A stretch of DNA of 64,000 bases from Branchiostoma belcheri (Eukaryota; Chordata; Leptocardii; Amphioxiformes; Branchiostomatidae). Shown here one piece after another: positions 20,901 to 31,400 of the stretch (positions are counted from its first letter, which is position 1; each line of letters starts with the position of its first letter). The position numbers and the translations under genes were made by a program. The DNA lies in assembly GCF_001625305.1 (NCBI RefSeq), contig NW_017803856.1, positions 114,188-178,187 on the forward strand, given 5' to 3'. The notes beneath the pieces were generated by a model, which was not told the origin of the DNA, did not search any database, and saw nothing but the letters and a program-made list of their open reading frames with translations.

Positions 20901-23474
20901 AATTCGTCAACCGCAAGGGTTAACATCATTTGGCAAAGGTATGAGGCCGTGGAACTCTTGTTTGCAATGATTTTCAATGATTTTTCAGACCTTCATCGGC
21001 AACTCTCGTAGGTTTAAGAGCGGCAGTAAGCGGAGCCTCCCCACAGACGACATGGGGGCTGAGAACGTCACGGGACATCGTGAAGACTTAGGGATTTCGA
21101 CAAAAAAGGGTAATTTATAACATATAACTATTTTAGCTGTGAAATACAAATACTTAACTCAGTAGATCATTCAGACATTCTATCTATCTAACTGACGGAA
21201 TCGAGATTCCACCCAGCGTGATGACCAAGACTTGGCGGAAGGCAAAAGGTCCGAAAAACATGTTAATATCTATCACCTGGCAGGACATTATAAATCTTGC
21301 TACTCAGACAGCTAAGTACTTGTCATGCGATGATGCATGGTCATTTTGGATCTAAAAAAAAACAGCATATCACAAAACAACAACATGAATGTTGGTTTAA
21401 GATGAAATTACCATACGGGTCTCAGCTGTAACAAAGAATCATACGGAGCATGGCATCTATTGCTTACAGAGGAGCCAGACGAATTCAAGGAAACCATGGC
21501 AGGACAACGACAGTTAAACACTTTATGACAAAAAAAAATTCAAAAGCATTAAGTTTTATTGATTAATCTAAAATGTTTGCACAGAACAAGAGAACTGGCG
21601 CCTCTATATCGTTACGTATTGCTAAGGTTTTGTCTCTAGAAACATACACAAAAAGACGAAGGGACAGTGATATCTCACTGATTTGCACGTGTTCATATAA
21701 AACTCACAAGCACAAAACATGACAAGGAAACGGACGCAGCAGAAGAAACCACCAAAGGACGAGACGCCGACGCAAAGTCAACAGACACTAAAACTGGAGG
21801 AAGAAAAGATGTTTTCACAAGTTAGAAATGCACATTATAGAAGAAAAGGGAATCATATGGATAACATTACATGACCTATATTGCTTAACAATCTTATATT
21901 AATTGCAGGTGGAAAGAGGAAAGCCAAAACTCGGCATGTTGGCGAGTCCAGCGACAGTGGCGCCCGGGGAAAGCGACCTAAGATAGGTATGGATGAAGTC
22001 ATACATAATGTAAAAATAAACATGTGCAGAGAATGTTTTGTCCGGAAATATTATTTTTTCAAGAATTATTCATTCAATAATTGCATTCATACGATTGGGT
22101 AACCCAACTAGGTTTTCAGCTAATGAGAGAAACCTTTGAAGCAATAGTGATCTTTGATCAATAGTACATTCAAGCAAGTATCGTTTCATGGCGCCCTGCA
22201 TTTTACCCGTCATAACTCGACATTGCATCCATTGTTTTTGAATTGCAGAGGCCATGTCTGTTCTGATGGTCAACGATACGTACGGCACGTCCCATGGAGG
22301 TACTTCTACCACGAATCGTCAGGTGACGCAGTTTCTGAAACTCCATGGTGCTACAGTTCATGCTGCGGCTGTGCAAGCATCTGAAGAAGACAAGAGGTGT
22401 GCCACAGAGGATGGTGTCTTTCTGCATCTACCTGTCAAAAATCCCAGGGACAAGAGGATGCCATGTTTGGAATGGTTAACATTTGAGCACAACAATCATT
22501 ACCCAGACATACCACAGGATCTGAAGTGCATTGTGGGCCATGTAGATGTCACAAGTGGAGCTGCAAAGAGCATACAAGAGAGCCGCTGTCAAAACGCAAA
22601 ATTGGTCCTTTTCAACCACGACATGCCAGAAGACACGGCGTACTACAAGGGAACTAAGAAGGCGATGGCCGCGGGGACGAGGATGGAAGACATCCTTGAG
22701 GATGCCAAAAATGCAGATGCCGTCTTCTCCTTGGGAAGAAGAATCTACAATTACTTCGAGACGAAGTATATGGCACTTGAAGATAGCAAACCAAGACATC
22801 ACTTCTTGTTTCTTCCAAGACCATCCCCAGTGTTTGAAGCCATCTCTGTTAGACCAGGAGGAGGAGAGAAAGTCGTGCTGTCTGTCGGGAGAGTGACCGA
22901 AGTGGACAAGCTGAAGGGCCATGACCTGGTAGCACGGGCGTTGGGGGAGGTTACAGAGAAGATCACAAACGTCAGATTGTGTGTTCGTGGGATAGATGAA
23001 GATGACTGGGATGCGAGCAAGAGAATCTTGGAGGAGAACCTGCACAGTGGTAAGATCAAACCTACCCTACTGCCGTGTGGAAACCAGGAGGACATCGCTA
23101 AGGACATGCAGCAGGCCCACCTGGTCCTGATGCCGTCCCGTGCCGAGCCGTTCGGACTGACCGGTCTGGAGGCCATCGCAGCAGGCATCCCTGTACTCAT
23201 CTCTGACAAGTCAGGGCTGGCAGACATGATCAAGGACTTGATCAAGGAGAAGAAATTCCCTGCAGAAATGAGGCACAGGATCGTGAAAACCAGCGTGAGG
23301 GAGTGCGACCTGGGTGAAGATGCAAGAGAGTGGGCAAAGAGGATTGCAGACACCTTGGAATACTCTGAGTCAGAATTCGACAAAGCAGCAGAGTACAAGA
23401 AGAGGCTGTTGGAGTCCAAGTACTGGGAAGAATCGCACCAAAACCTGCTGCGGGTCTGTGGCTTGACTGACTGA
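14969..23474 (+). CDS. Gene A: ankyrin-repeat / homeodomain-like / GT4 glycosyltransferase fusion protein
   Basis: In-phase exons 14969-15103, 15558-15650, 15946-16044, 16978-17076, 18003-18101, 18702-18797, 19197-19304, 19703-19843, 20989-21109, 21909-21986 and 22249-23474 give about 764 aa. Residues 1-45 are an acidic Ser/Glu-rich tail; 46-243 hold ankyrin repeats, several as single 99-bp exons ([23 protein letters not shown]). About 244-305 is a homeodomain-like HTH ([11 protein letters not shown]). A basic linker follows (KRKAK...GKRPKI), then from ~357 a complete GT-B/GT4-type domain: a Gly-rich N-terminal loop ([13 protein letters not shown]), GRV...LKG, and [14 protein letters not shown] with the EX7E pair at ~656 and 664. 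GT4 enzymes move sugar from nucleotide donors; acceptor unknown. The ATG has a good context (GGCATGG) and is conserved in B, C and D. Two further ankyrin exons are broken by a MITE. A possible AATTAAAG poly(A) signal lies near 24243. Confidence 0.75.
16208..16645 (+). pseudogene. Ankyrin exon of gene A split by a MITE (copy 1)
   Basis: A normal acceptor at 16207 opens an ankyrin exon (CAA GAC TCT CCC CTG ...) that runs 35 nt and then enters the element at 16243. The ankyrin 3' half resumes at about 16595 ([11 protein letters not shown]). Read through, the frame meets a stop inside the element. Since neighbouring ankyrin exons are 99 bp in phase 0, skipping this one would not disturb the protein. 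Confidence 0.75.
16243..16594. mobile_element. MITE with ~35-bp terminal inverted repeats (copy 1)
   Basis: Left end GGCCCGGTTTACACTGGGC, continuing AAAATAAATCTGTC; the right end is its inverted copy (GACAAATCTATTTTGCCCAG, then TGCAACGGGACC). About 352 bp, no ORF of transposase type. The GGCCC start resembles PIF/Harbinger-type elements, but a 3-bp target duplication could not be confirmed: about 12 bp of ankyrin exon seem replaced at the site. Confidence 0.75.
16780..16815 (+). pseudogene. Relic 3' end of an ankyrin exon
   Basis: CTGGTGCAGATGTGAACGCA followed by CGGAACGAT matches the 3' end of the intact ankyrin exons, without its 5' half or donor. A shorter relic is at 17806-17830 in the second copy of the internal duplication. 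Confidence 0.6.
17240..17675 (+). pseudogene. Ankyrin exon of gene A split by a MITE (copy 2)
   Basis: Same structure as the exon at 16208: 35 nt of ankyrin coding, element at 17275-17622, then the 3' half [15 protein letters not shown] up to a GTTGGTAC donor. Arose with the 1.03-kb internal duplication. Confidence 0.75.
17275..17622. mobile_element. MITE with terminal inverted repeats (copy 2)
   Basis: Same element as at 16243-16594 with small indels; its terminal repeats begin GGCCCGGTTTACACTGGGC on the left and end CGTGCAACGGGAA on the right. Duplicated with the surrounding gene segment rather than inserted independently. Confidence 0.8.
20040..20965 (+). mobile_element. AT-rich interspersed repeat in intron of gene A
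   Basis: Begins near the hairpin TTACCTTCGCTAAGAAGGTTA, continues through GTTTGTCTGTTTGATTGTGT, an ACTTCCGGTTTTTATATC segment and many TTTGCATAATTAATGA-type motifs, and ends near GGTATGAGGCCGTGGAACTC. A second copy lies inverted at about 50540-51403 in gene C. No coding capacity; a non-autonomous element of unknown class. Confidence 0.65.
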
Positions 23475-25120
23475 CTCTAGACGCGTCCACTCTCCCACGT
23501 GTCAGATTCGCTAATTGTTGAATTTGATCAACAGACTTTTAATGCAATCAGTGCGGTTCAAAAGCAAAGTAGTGACTGACAGTGGCCTCATCTATTAGTT
23601 GCCATGTACCATTTCAAAGATGTACTCATTTACAATGACAATGTCTGTCTATTGTCTCTATACAGGCCTGATCATGTACGCTGCAATTATTTAGGACGAC
23701 GTGGCCAGTTGGTTGTGGATTACGCTTGTACATGGAGTGTGATATCAATAGGAACTTGAAATGACCAAAAAAGGCGTAATTTTCAATTTCGTGTAAATTT
23801 AATTCTGTATATAAACCTGTATTTGATGGAAAGTCATTCAATGTACATATAAGCATGTCAAGTAATTATGAATGAAGATATTTACAGTACTTTGAAAGAA
23901 AATTTTAAAGATGAGAAAGAATCTAATGTACACGTTTTTAATTACTATAAGTACTGATTTGTATCCTAGATATTGTGATTGATTAAGTTTAGCATGTGTT
24001 AGATGTTGATGTAATATTTACAATACTTTGAAGGAAATTTAGAAGATGGGAAAGAATCTATTGTACACGTTTTAAGTGTGGGAACATCAGTAAGTTTATA
24101 CTCTGTTATAACTTGAATATTGTTTATTACTTACAAGTACTGTTTTGTATCCTTAATATTGTGATTAAGTTATTAGCATTTGTTAGATGTAGATGTAATA
24201 GAGTATGCATGTGTTCTTCTGTTTGCCTGCTGGTATTTTGAAAATTAAAGGGGTACCCTTAGCTTTACCTGTTGGTGTAAAATTTGTTTCAGTCATGGAA
24301 GTCCTTTCTAATATAATTTGCAAATGAGTAGTTTGTAAATGAGTTATAACTTCAGAAGAACTTTGTTGTAAATTCAGCCATAGATAATTAGTGTTCCAAG
24401 CATTCCCAATGTGATTTTTACGGCTTTCTGTTGTTTTTCAAGCTTAAGAAAATAATGGTTTTACAAATGATATTGGATATGTTGTCTGTCCTTATTTCCC
24501 TTTTATATATCTTAGCTCCACACAAGTAAAGTATCGACTATATATTGCAGAGAACTTTTCTTCATCAATAGCTTCCCTCTCTTTTACTTATTGACATTCA
24601 CAATAATGTGACTTTGTAAAGAAGACAAAAAAAAAAAAACACTACCTTATATTGGAACTCTTGCACAACCAAATAGTTCTCGCTTTCACCGTGTAGGTGT
24701 TAAAAACAAAAGTGCAACTTGCCTGGCAAAATATGGTCATGTTCTTGACTTGATTCTGGTTGAAACAAAAATTTACAATCAGGATGTTCTCCGATGTAGC
24801 GTTCCCTTGAATCCCTTCTCGCGTATCATATTTGACTGAGTATCAAACAAGGTCTACCTGGTCCGTGAGACGCCAGATATTATTACAATACATGTAAAGT
24901 CAAAAACAGCAAAACAATCTGTTGTACACACAGTATGGACGGCTAATGCTCAGGCACGGTTCTGGATAGTCCATATCTAGAACCTTGCCTCGGCCAAATC
25001 AATGTTCTTGAATACACATTGGATATATATTATTAAGCATTTTTCATGTGATCGGCCAAACATCTCCACCGGGTTATCGCTTGTTGTTACTTGAGTTGAA
25101 CAGGTGAGGACCACACACCT
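23475..25120. other. 3' untranslated region of gene A with a tandem duplication, then no gene seen
   Basis: About 23876-24010 and 24010-24200 are diverged copies of one segment (ATTTACAGTACTTTGAAAGA..., ATCTAATGTACACGTTTT, TTAGATGTTGATGTAAT). An ATTAAA near 24244 is a possible poly(A) signal. From there to 25120 the sequence is AT-rich with no supported exon. Confidence 0.55.
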
Positions 25121-26129
25121 TTAACCCTCAACAGTACACCTTCCCGGACTGATTAATCTGTACACCTGGGGTCCGCGCGGACCCCAGAACAGTTTTTTTT
25201 TCTAATATTTAGAAATTATCAACATGCTACCAGCTCAATTGTTTTGCAAACTGATGTGGGGACCGCTGTGTCCACATTACATACAAAAATCATACATTTT
25301 GAACTTTTTCTATTTTTTGGTGAAGAAAAGAAGACAAGAAGAAATACCCGATTTTTAAACCCATTTCAGATTGAAGGGGGTTTTGAGGCCCAACTTTGAT
25401 CTCAGATAGCGGCTAAACGGTTTGCGCTAGAAGTATCAAAATTTGGAGACCTTTCCTAAAATGTCTCTAGAAAAAAGTTCATATCAGTGTAATACTAGTA
25501 AGTTGATGTTTTTTTGTGTTGCCATGGCAACGGGTTTCTAGCAGGCAGTTTTTTTGAAAATAGAAGTAATTTTGGTTTAAACATTAAAATTTTCTGAGTT
25601 TTATATTAAATTACACTTCTTTTCGAACATTAATAACATCTTACATAATTAAATATAAGTTAAATCATTTAATATGCATATTCTAATATGCATAGAATAT
25701 GCTAATTTGATGACGTCATTGGTCAAAATCCAATATGGCGGACTATATTATTAGCTCTGACGTCATATGACGTCATTATTACACCAAAGTTATTAAAATT
25801 TAATTCTATTACTACACCATTCTCTGAAAACTTGACATACGATGAGTGCATAAAAACATATAAAAACGGAAATAAGGTAATGTATAAGAACGCCAGTGTA
25901 TCCATTATGATCGAAAGCCGGCTGGGGTCCGCGCAGACCCCAAAAGAAAATCAGATATAATTTTTTTTATAAACGGTAGAAACGGAGTTTTCTGCACTGT
26001 ATTGAGAGACAACTTTGTGGGTGACAATTACCTAAAATTTCAGAAAAAAATCTTTAGAAACAAAAAAGATATTACAGAATATATAGTGCTGGGGTCCGCG
26101 CGGACCCCAGGTGTACTGTTTAGGGTTAA
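25121..26129. mobile_element. TTAA-flanked non-autonomous DNA element (~1 kb)
   Basis: Both ends carry TTAA (25121-25124 and 26126-26129) followed inward by the inverted repeat CCCT(C/A)AACAGTACACCT. Close inside each end is a perfect 22-bp palindrome with core GGGGTCCGCGCGGACCCC (25166-25187 and 26089-26110); a near copy with one change is at about 25923-25942. TTAA target duplication is the signature of piggyBac- and Kolobok-type transposons. The interior is AT-rich, with no transposase ORF. Confidence 0.75.
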
Positions 26130-26399
26130 CATGTGAACAATCAACGAGAAAATGACAGATCTGTATCTCGGCAAGACAGAAAATAGTTTCTGGTTCGGTC
26201 ATCCAAGATGGAGGCGCTTCGTTTAGTCGGTTTCGTTTTCTAGATGACTTTTATCATGTCATCGATAATGTACTGTAAATTGTAATATTGAGTTACACTA
26301 AAACCACTTCAGAATCTGTGGCAGCGTTTCATTCAAAACAGTGTCACGAGAAACACAGGCCCCCACTCCACTTGAATTTCAGCACATAAACATTAAGAT

Positions 26400-26870
26400 T
26401 TGCGTGTACCGCTTATAACACACACATTCATACACACACACACGGTACTGTCTCACCTTCCTCCGCGCGACACACCGCCCAAACCGCCGCCAGCACAGCC
26501 AGCCAGGCCCCGGTACACCCGCACACAGACCCCGTTATCCTCTTCATCCCACACGGGCCCACTCAAGTCGCTCTCTCGGTCTCCGAACGCACCCGGCCCC
26601 GTCAACTACCCACACACGGCCCGCTAACCGGCCGGCTGGCACGATTCCAAACCGCAGATTCCACGCGCGGGGCTGCCGAATCAAATCTTCGCTCCCGAAA
26701 AAAAGCCGCGAGTTTCCCTCAGAAGCGGGAAAAGTGTCGTCAGCAAACGGATCGCAATGCCGCCCTGCCAAGGTCTTCTCAATCTCAGGCTCGAGTATTC
26801 TGAAGACACCTTCTATTTCAAAGGCCGGAACGCTGCCAACACGACTTCTCAACTTGCGCAGAAAACTTTG
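26400..26870 (-). promoter_or_regulatory. CpG-rich promoter/5' region of the minus-strand signal-peptide exon
   Basis: CG dinucleotides are frequent from about 26460 to 26870 and scarce on both sides. The region covers the signal-peptide exon and the sequence upstream of its ATG at 26547. No TATA box was found at a useful distance. Confidence 0.45.
26457..26547 (-). CDS. First coding exon of an unidentified secreted or membrane protein (signal peptide)
   Basis: On the minus strand an ATG at 26547 opens 30 codons and stops at a GAAG|GTGAGA donor at 26457/26456, phase 1. The peptide has the layout of a signal sequence: basic start MKR, a hydrophobic core (AWLAVLAAVWAV), and a likely cleavage site after CRA, before EE. 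The exon and about 300 bp upstream are CpG-rich, unlike the surroundings, as expected for a promoter CpG island. Later exons would lie to the left of 26456, but none could be recognised between there and gene A; they may be far away, inside gene A's introns, or lost. Product family unknown. Confidence 0.55.
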
Positions 26871-27525
26871 CTGAAAAGAATCCAGTCCTTTCGTAAAGCT
26901 GCTGAAGGCTTATAATTACAAAGAGTCCTGTTCACAACAAAAACCTGCTGCAAACTCAGCTGCAAACTCAGCAATCACGTCACACAGATCTCGGAAACTT
27001 GTCTTCAAAACAGAGATTAGGCGATCTCAGTACTAGTGTCCTGACGTCACTTGGAATAGTCCATTTTTGTACAGGGGATATATGGCACAATTGTTTATCA
27101 TAGCTTTCTTGTATATCAAGTTTAGCTGGCTTATTTTACAGAATTTCTTCATTTATATGTATTAAACTCCATCCAATAAACGTTAGATATCATGCAGCCA
27201 AATAAGGAACAAGAAACAAACGACGGTCTTAAGAACGTTTCGTAGTATTTAGCATAATTATGCATTACTCACAGACCTACAATGCCTCGCAAGGAGGTAG
27301 ACAACACCGGTTAGGGTGAAGCATCCTATAGCTTTAGCTTGGTGTGTCAAGAAATAATGAAGAACATCCTAATGTTACAGGGGAAAACTGTTGAATTAAA
27401 ATAAAATAGCTTTAGCAATCGACGTATGTTGCTGAAATACGACGTGAATAAACCAACAACGTACTTTGTAGGTTCTTGAAATACTGCTGAAATACGATGT
27501 AGTTACAACGCATTTATGTTGCTCT
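26871..27525. other. No gene; start of the tandem-array homology near 27230
   Basis: From about 27230 (CGTAGTATTTAGCATAATTATGCATTACT) the sequence matches 41060-41460 and 59775-60220, which also precede array members. This sets the left limit of the repeated block upstream of gene B. Confidence 0.55.
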
Positions 27526-27670
27526 AAGATATACACAAGTTTAACATTCATCTAAGATATACACGATAAATAAGGGTAACATTCATCTAAGATATACACA
27601 ATATATAAGGATAAGAGTCATCTAAAATATACACGATATATTATATAAGGTTAAAAATCATCTAAGTTAT
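27525..27670 (+). repeat. Upstream minisatellite of gene B
   Basis: Four diverged units of about 40 bp (CATCTAAGATATACACGATA-type). Confidence 0.75.
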
Positions 27671-27988
27671 ACAAGTTCCACACTTACCACAGCCAGTATA
27701 CCGGCAAAACGTCCTGAGGTCATTCACCCCGGTACTACAGAATACTAGTACGTCATAGCGTGCGCTATGAATCATGGGAATCCTATCAAACCCGTCAACT
27801 ACCCTTCTCACCTGCGGACGTGACGTACCAGCTCTGTCTTCAAGACGCCGTGAGAACTCACCTGTACGTCTTGTGACGTCAGAACCTAGAGGCTTCAGTT
27901 CCTGGAGAGTCCGAGAATCTTACAGAGATCTTAAAGACCGGGAAAAAAGGTTATCAATCTCTCACAAGACACATCTGGAAAAACTCAG
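27670..27988 (+). promoter_or_regulatory. Promoter and non-coding first exon of gene B
   Basis: Conserved block with the CRE TGACGTCA at 27874-27881 and the CAG|GTAAAC donor at 27988, splicing to the acceptor at 28328. Confidence 0.6.
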
Positions 27989-28415
27989 GTAAACCCGGAA
28001 GTAACGGGTGCATCATACCATAGCAGGGCCTGAAGTACAAAAACTAAACAAACTTTTACCACAGCCCTTTAGCACACAGATAAACTGTTCATGTTGACTT
28101 AATTAGAAAGTATTGACGCCATGTCTGTATGGCTTTGAAATTATCGCTCCTTTGTTGGTACAGTTTGATCTACAGTGTTCAGAAACGCTGAATGTTTTGA
28201 ATTTAGAGACCATTAATGTAAATCAGGTATGTCCTGAGCGCGCTGTACACGATGCTCGGTCTGTTCCACTACCAAAATATTGCATAGGGAAAGAAATGAT
28301 ATATCTTTGGTCTGTGTTTGCGCCACAGGAAAGCACTAGATCCATCTAGTCTTAGTTACGACAGGTGTCACTAGGCAGGTAGTGTGTGTATCTATCTGTA
28401 GGGTCCAGACCAGGC

Positions 28416-31400
28416 ATGGACGGAAGAGAACAGGAGACAATGGAGGAAGACAAGGAGTCCGGGTCAGAGGAGTCCGGGTCTGAAGAGTCGAGTTGGAAGA
28501 AAAAGAAGGACGACGAGAAGGTAGAGTAAAGAAAACATTAGACAAAGAGAAGTGATGTTATACACAGACAAGCCCCACAGTGCATATGATGGTGTATATC
28601 TATAACAGGACTTTTTCTCTAGCCTGATGTAGATGGTCCGCCCACCGTAAGGTAACCTCCTTGCGACAGGACAGCTCGGTAGTCTTTTATTACATTTATC
28701 TGTACATACTTTGAATGTTTTTTTCATATGTGTTTTTGCCATATTATGTGTCTGTATACTAAGGGCCGTTAAGTCTGAAATAAACAACTCCATAATATGT
28801 CCAACATATGTGAGCTATGTACAAATAGAGGAGATAAATGATATGTCTTTTCATAACTTTACACTGAGAGACATGAAAGGAAGTGAAATATCAGTATGAC
28901 GGATAAATGAAGGGATAGGTGTTGAATCTTCTCACATGCCGAGTGTTGTTCTGATTGGCTGAGTGTTGACAGTTGTTTTTCCTGTTCCTGTCTGCCGCCG
29001 CTATAGGCGCTGCGGAAGGCTGCAGAGGAAGGAGACACGGACAGAGTGAAGCAGCTGTTAGCGGGGGGAGTCAACCCCAATGCTGCTGATGGCAATTCGG
29101 TTTGTTGCTATGTCTTTCGTCAATTTGCTTATATATGATGATGAAACATTTAAGGCTGTGCAATGAAAATCAAGAAGCATGAGGGACAAACCGCTTATAA
29201 AAGACATAGATGGAAAGGGCAAGGCCGCACTGGTAACGACTTCCAACTTTTTGGCAAATCAGTACTTGGAGTTTTCCTTAGTTGTACCAGTAGCTTAAGG
29301 AGCTCCAATTTTACCTCTATTAGTTTACTTCAGCCCGCCATGTTGTGTTTTACAGCAACGGACTCCTCTTCACCGGGCAGCCCTGTATGGTCACCGTGAA
29401 ACTGTATCAGTTTTACTGACAGCTGGTGCAGATGTGAACGCACGGGACGATGGGGTAGGTAGACTGACTATTGTGACACAGAAACATTTTTTTGTCTCTT
29501 ATAGGTTTTGACATCTATGTTCAGTTGTATAGCAGTTTACTTGCTCAATTCCGTTAGAATTGTCAAAAAAATAACTGCACATTTGTCCGACCTGTTGTCA
29601 TGCTAAAGGCCATATGATCTATTTTACAGCAAGCCTCTCCCCTGCACCAGGCAGCCTGGAATGGCCACCATGAAACTGTGTCGGTTTTACTGACAGCTGG
29701 TGCAGATGTGAACGCACGGAACGAGCGGGTAGGTCGACTGATCGCTGTGATACAAGAAATATTTCTGTATCATCTTGTAAGATTTGACATTCATCTTCTC
29801 ATCTTCTTACTTAGCGGTTTATTTGCTGTCTACAATTTAACTTGTTGCCAACATGAAGCTGGTACGGATTGGAACGCATGGGGCTATACAGCATATTATC
29901 AACTGTCGGAATATATCAAACATTTTTTGGTGCCATAATGTATCGGTTGAACATACATTTTCATGCATATGGTGCCCTGTATATGTAAAATTTGGGGCTA
30001 TTTTCGTGCAGTGCATCACACCGCAGCGGAACGCAACGAATGCGGAAGTAACTACGCCATCGCATGGCAAAAAAGGCCAGGGGTCGATGACCTGATTAAG
30101 ACATCCACACGAAATTGAAAAATATTGTGCAAAAAAATGTCAGCAGGATTTAATGTACAGTGATACCGTTATTGTCCATTATTAGAAACAACCAGTATGA
30201 ATGGCAAAGGTAGGGAATGGTTTCAAGCCAGCTTGGAGTCAGTAAGTGATTTGCTATTTGATTATACTAAGGATGAAAAATTGCACTGTCAATGCCCCAA
30301 CAGGAAAACATCCCCCTCCATGAAGCAGCTACGTATGGCCACCCCAAGTGTGCGGAAATACTGCTGCAGCACGGGGCTGATACCGGTCTCAGGAACGAGG
30401 TCAGTCGGTTCTTCGGCTTCTCTGGTAAATAACCAATAACCAATCCAGAAATACAATATTGTCTTTACTTCTTTTGGAATAAAAGTAAGACGTTTTTAAA
30501 AATGATACGATGATTCATTTAGATACATACATTACTGTCCGAGGCAATGAGGAAGCTGTTTTTTGAATAAACACAGAAATCACGATGTGTTCAGTGATTT
30601 TCTTGCATCGTATCACATAAACATAAACCTATTTCTTTCTTGACATGCGCTTTGCTGCTGTACCTACTGTATACTGTGTACTGTATATGTTTTGGATGCT
30701 TAATACACATTGTCTACTCATTCAGTTGTGTTTATTTCCAATATTTCAACATTCATGAGCATATAATTGACAGCATGTTTATTCCCAGGTTGGTGAAACG
30801 GCGGAGGACATCGCTGCAGATGAGGACATCAGTAACGCTGATCCGGGTGACGAAGATGAGGAAGAACAAATCACTCGTGGTAGAAAGGAAATACTGAAGC
30901 TTCTCCAACAACAAAATTATGTGAGTCGCTTCAAAACTTGCGTGATGTAAAATCATAAAGCATGTAAAGAATATGATTAAGATGACTGTAAATTTCTTGT
31001 GAAACATTTCGGTTCACAAACAACTGCTGATAATATTAAATTATTATCAAACTACAAGTTGAAGATGATATAAAGTTTTTTTTTAGTTTCCCTGGTACGC
31101 ATGGTAGTATTTGAATTGTTTTATTCTGCTTGGCCGGCTGGGGAGATATGCATTATGACTATCATCAGAAATGCGTACAACCATTTAGCTACGAGCGCAG
31201 TTGGAAGGCATGTGATCTATCTATAGAGACATGTACATGTATAATATACATGTCCAATTTCAGCCTACTTCAATGATCAGAAGTGTGTCAGAAAGAATCT
31301 TTGTAGAACCGCCTTCATACCAAACAAACTTTCACTTGTTTGCGTTACAGGGTGTCTCCACACGTAAGAAGGAATACGATCCTGTACTCGTCCGGTTCTA

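Noticed and set aside
21719..21811. Possible basic exon ([14 protein letters not shown]) between exons of gene A
   Set aside because: No clean acceptor or donor, and the exons on either side already join in phase without it.
22476..23419. Minus-strand ORFs of 189 and 206 aa
   Set aside because: Shadows of the GT4 exon of gene A.
26544..26852. 102-aa minus-strand ORF in the CpG-rich region
   Set aside because: Overlaps the promoter/5' region of the signal-peptide exon in another frame; GC-rich sequence is open by chance.
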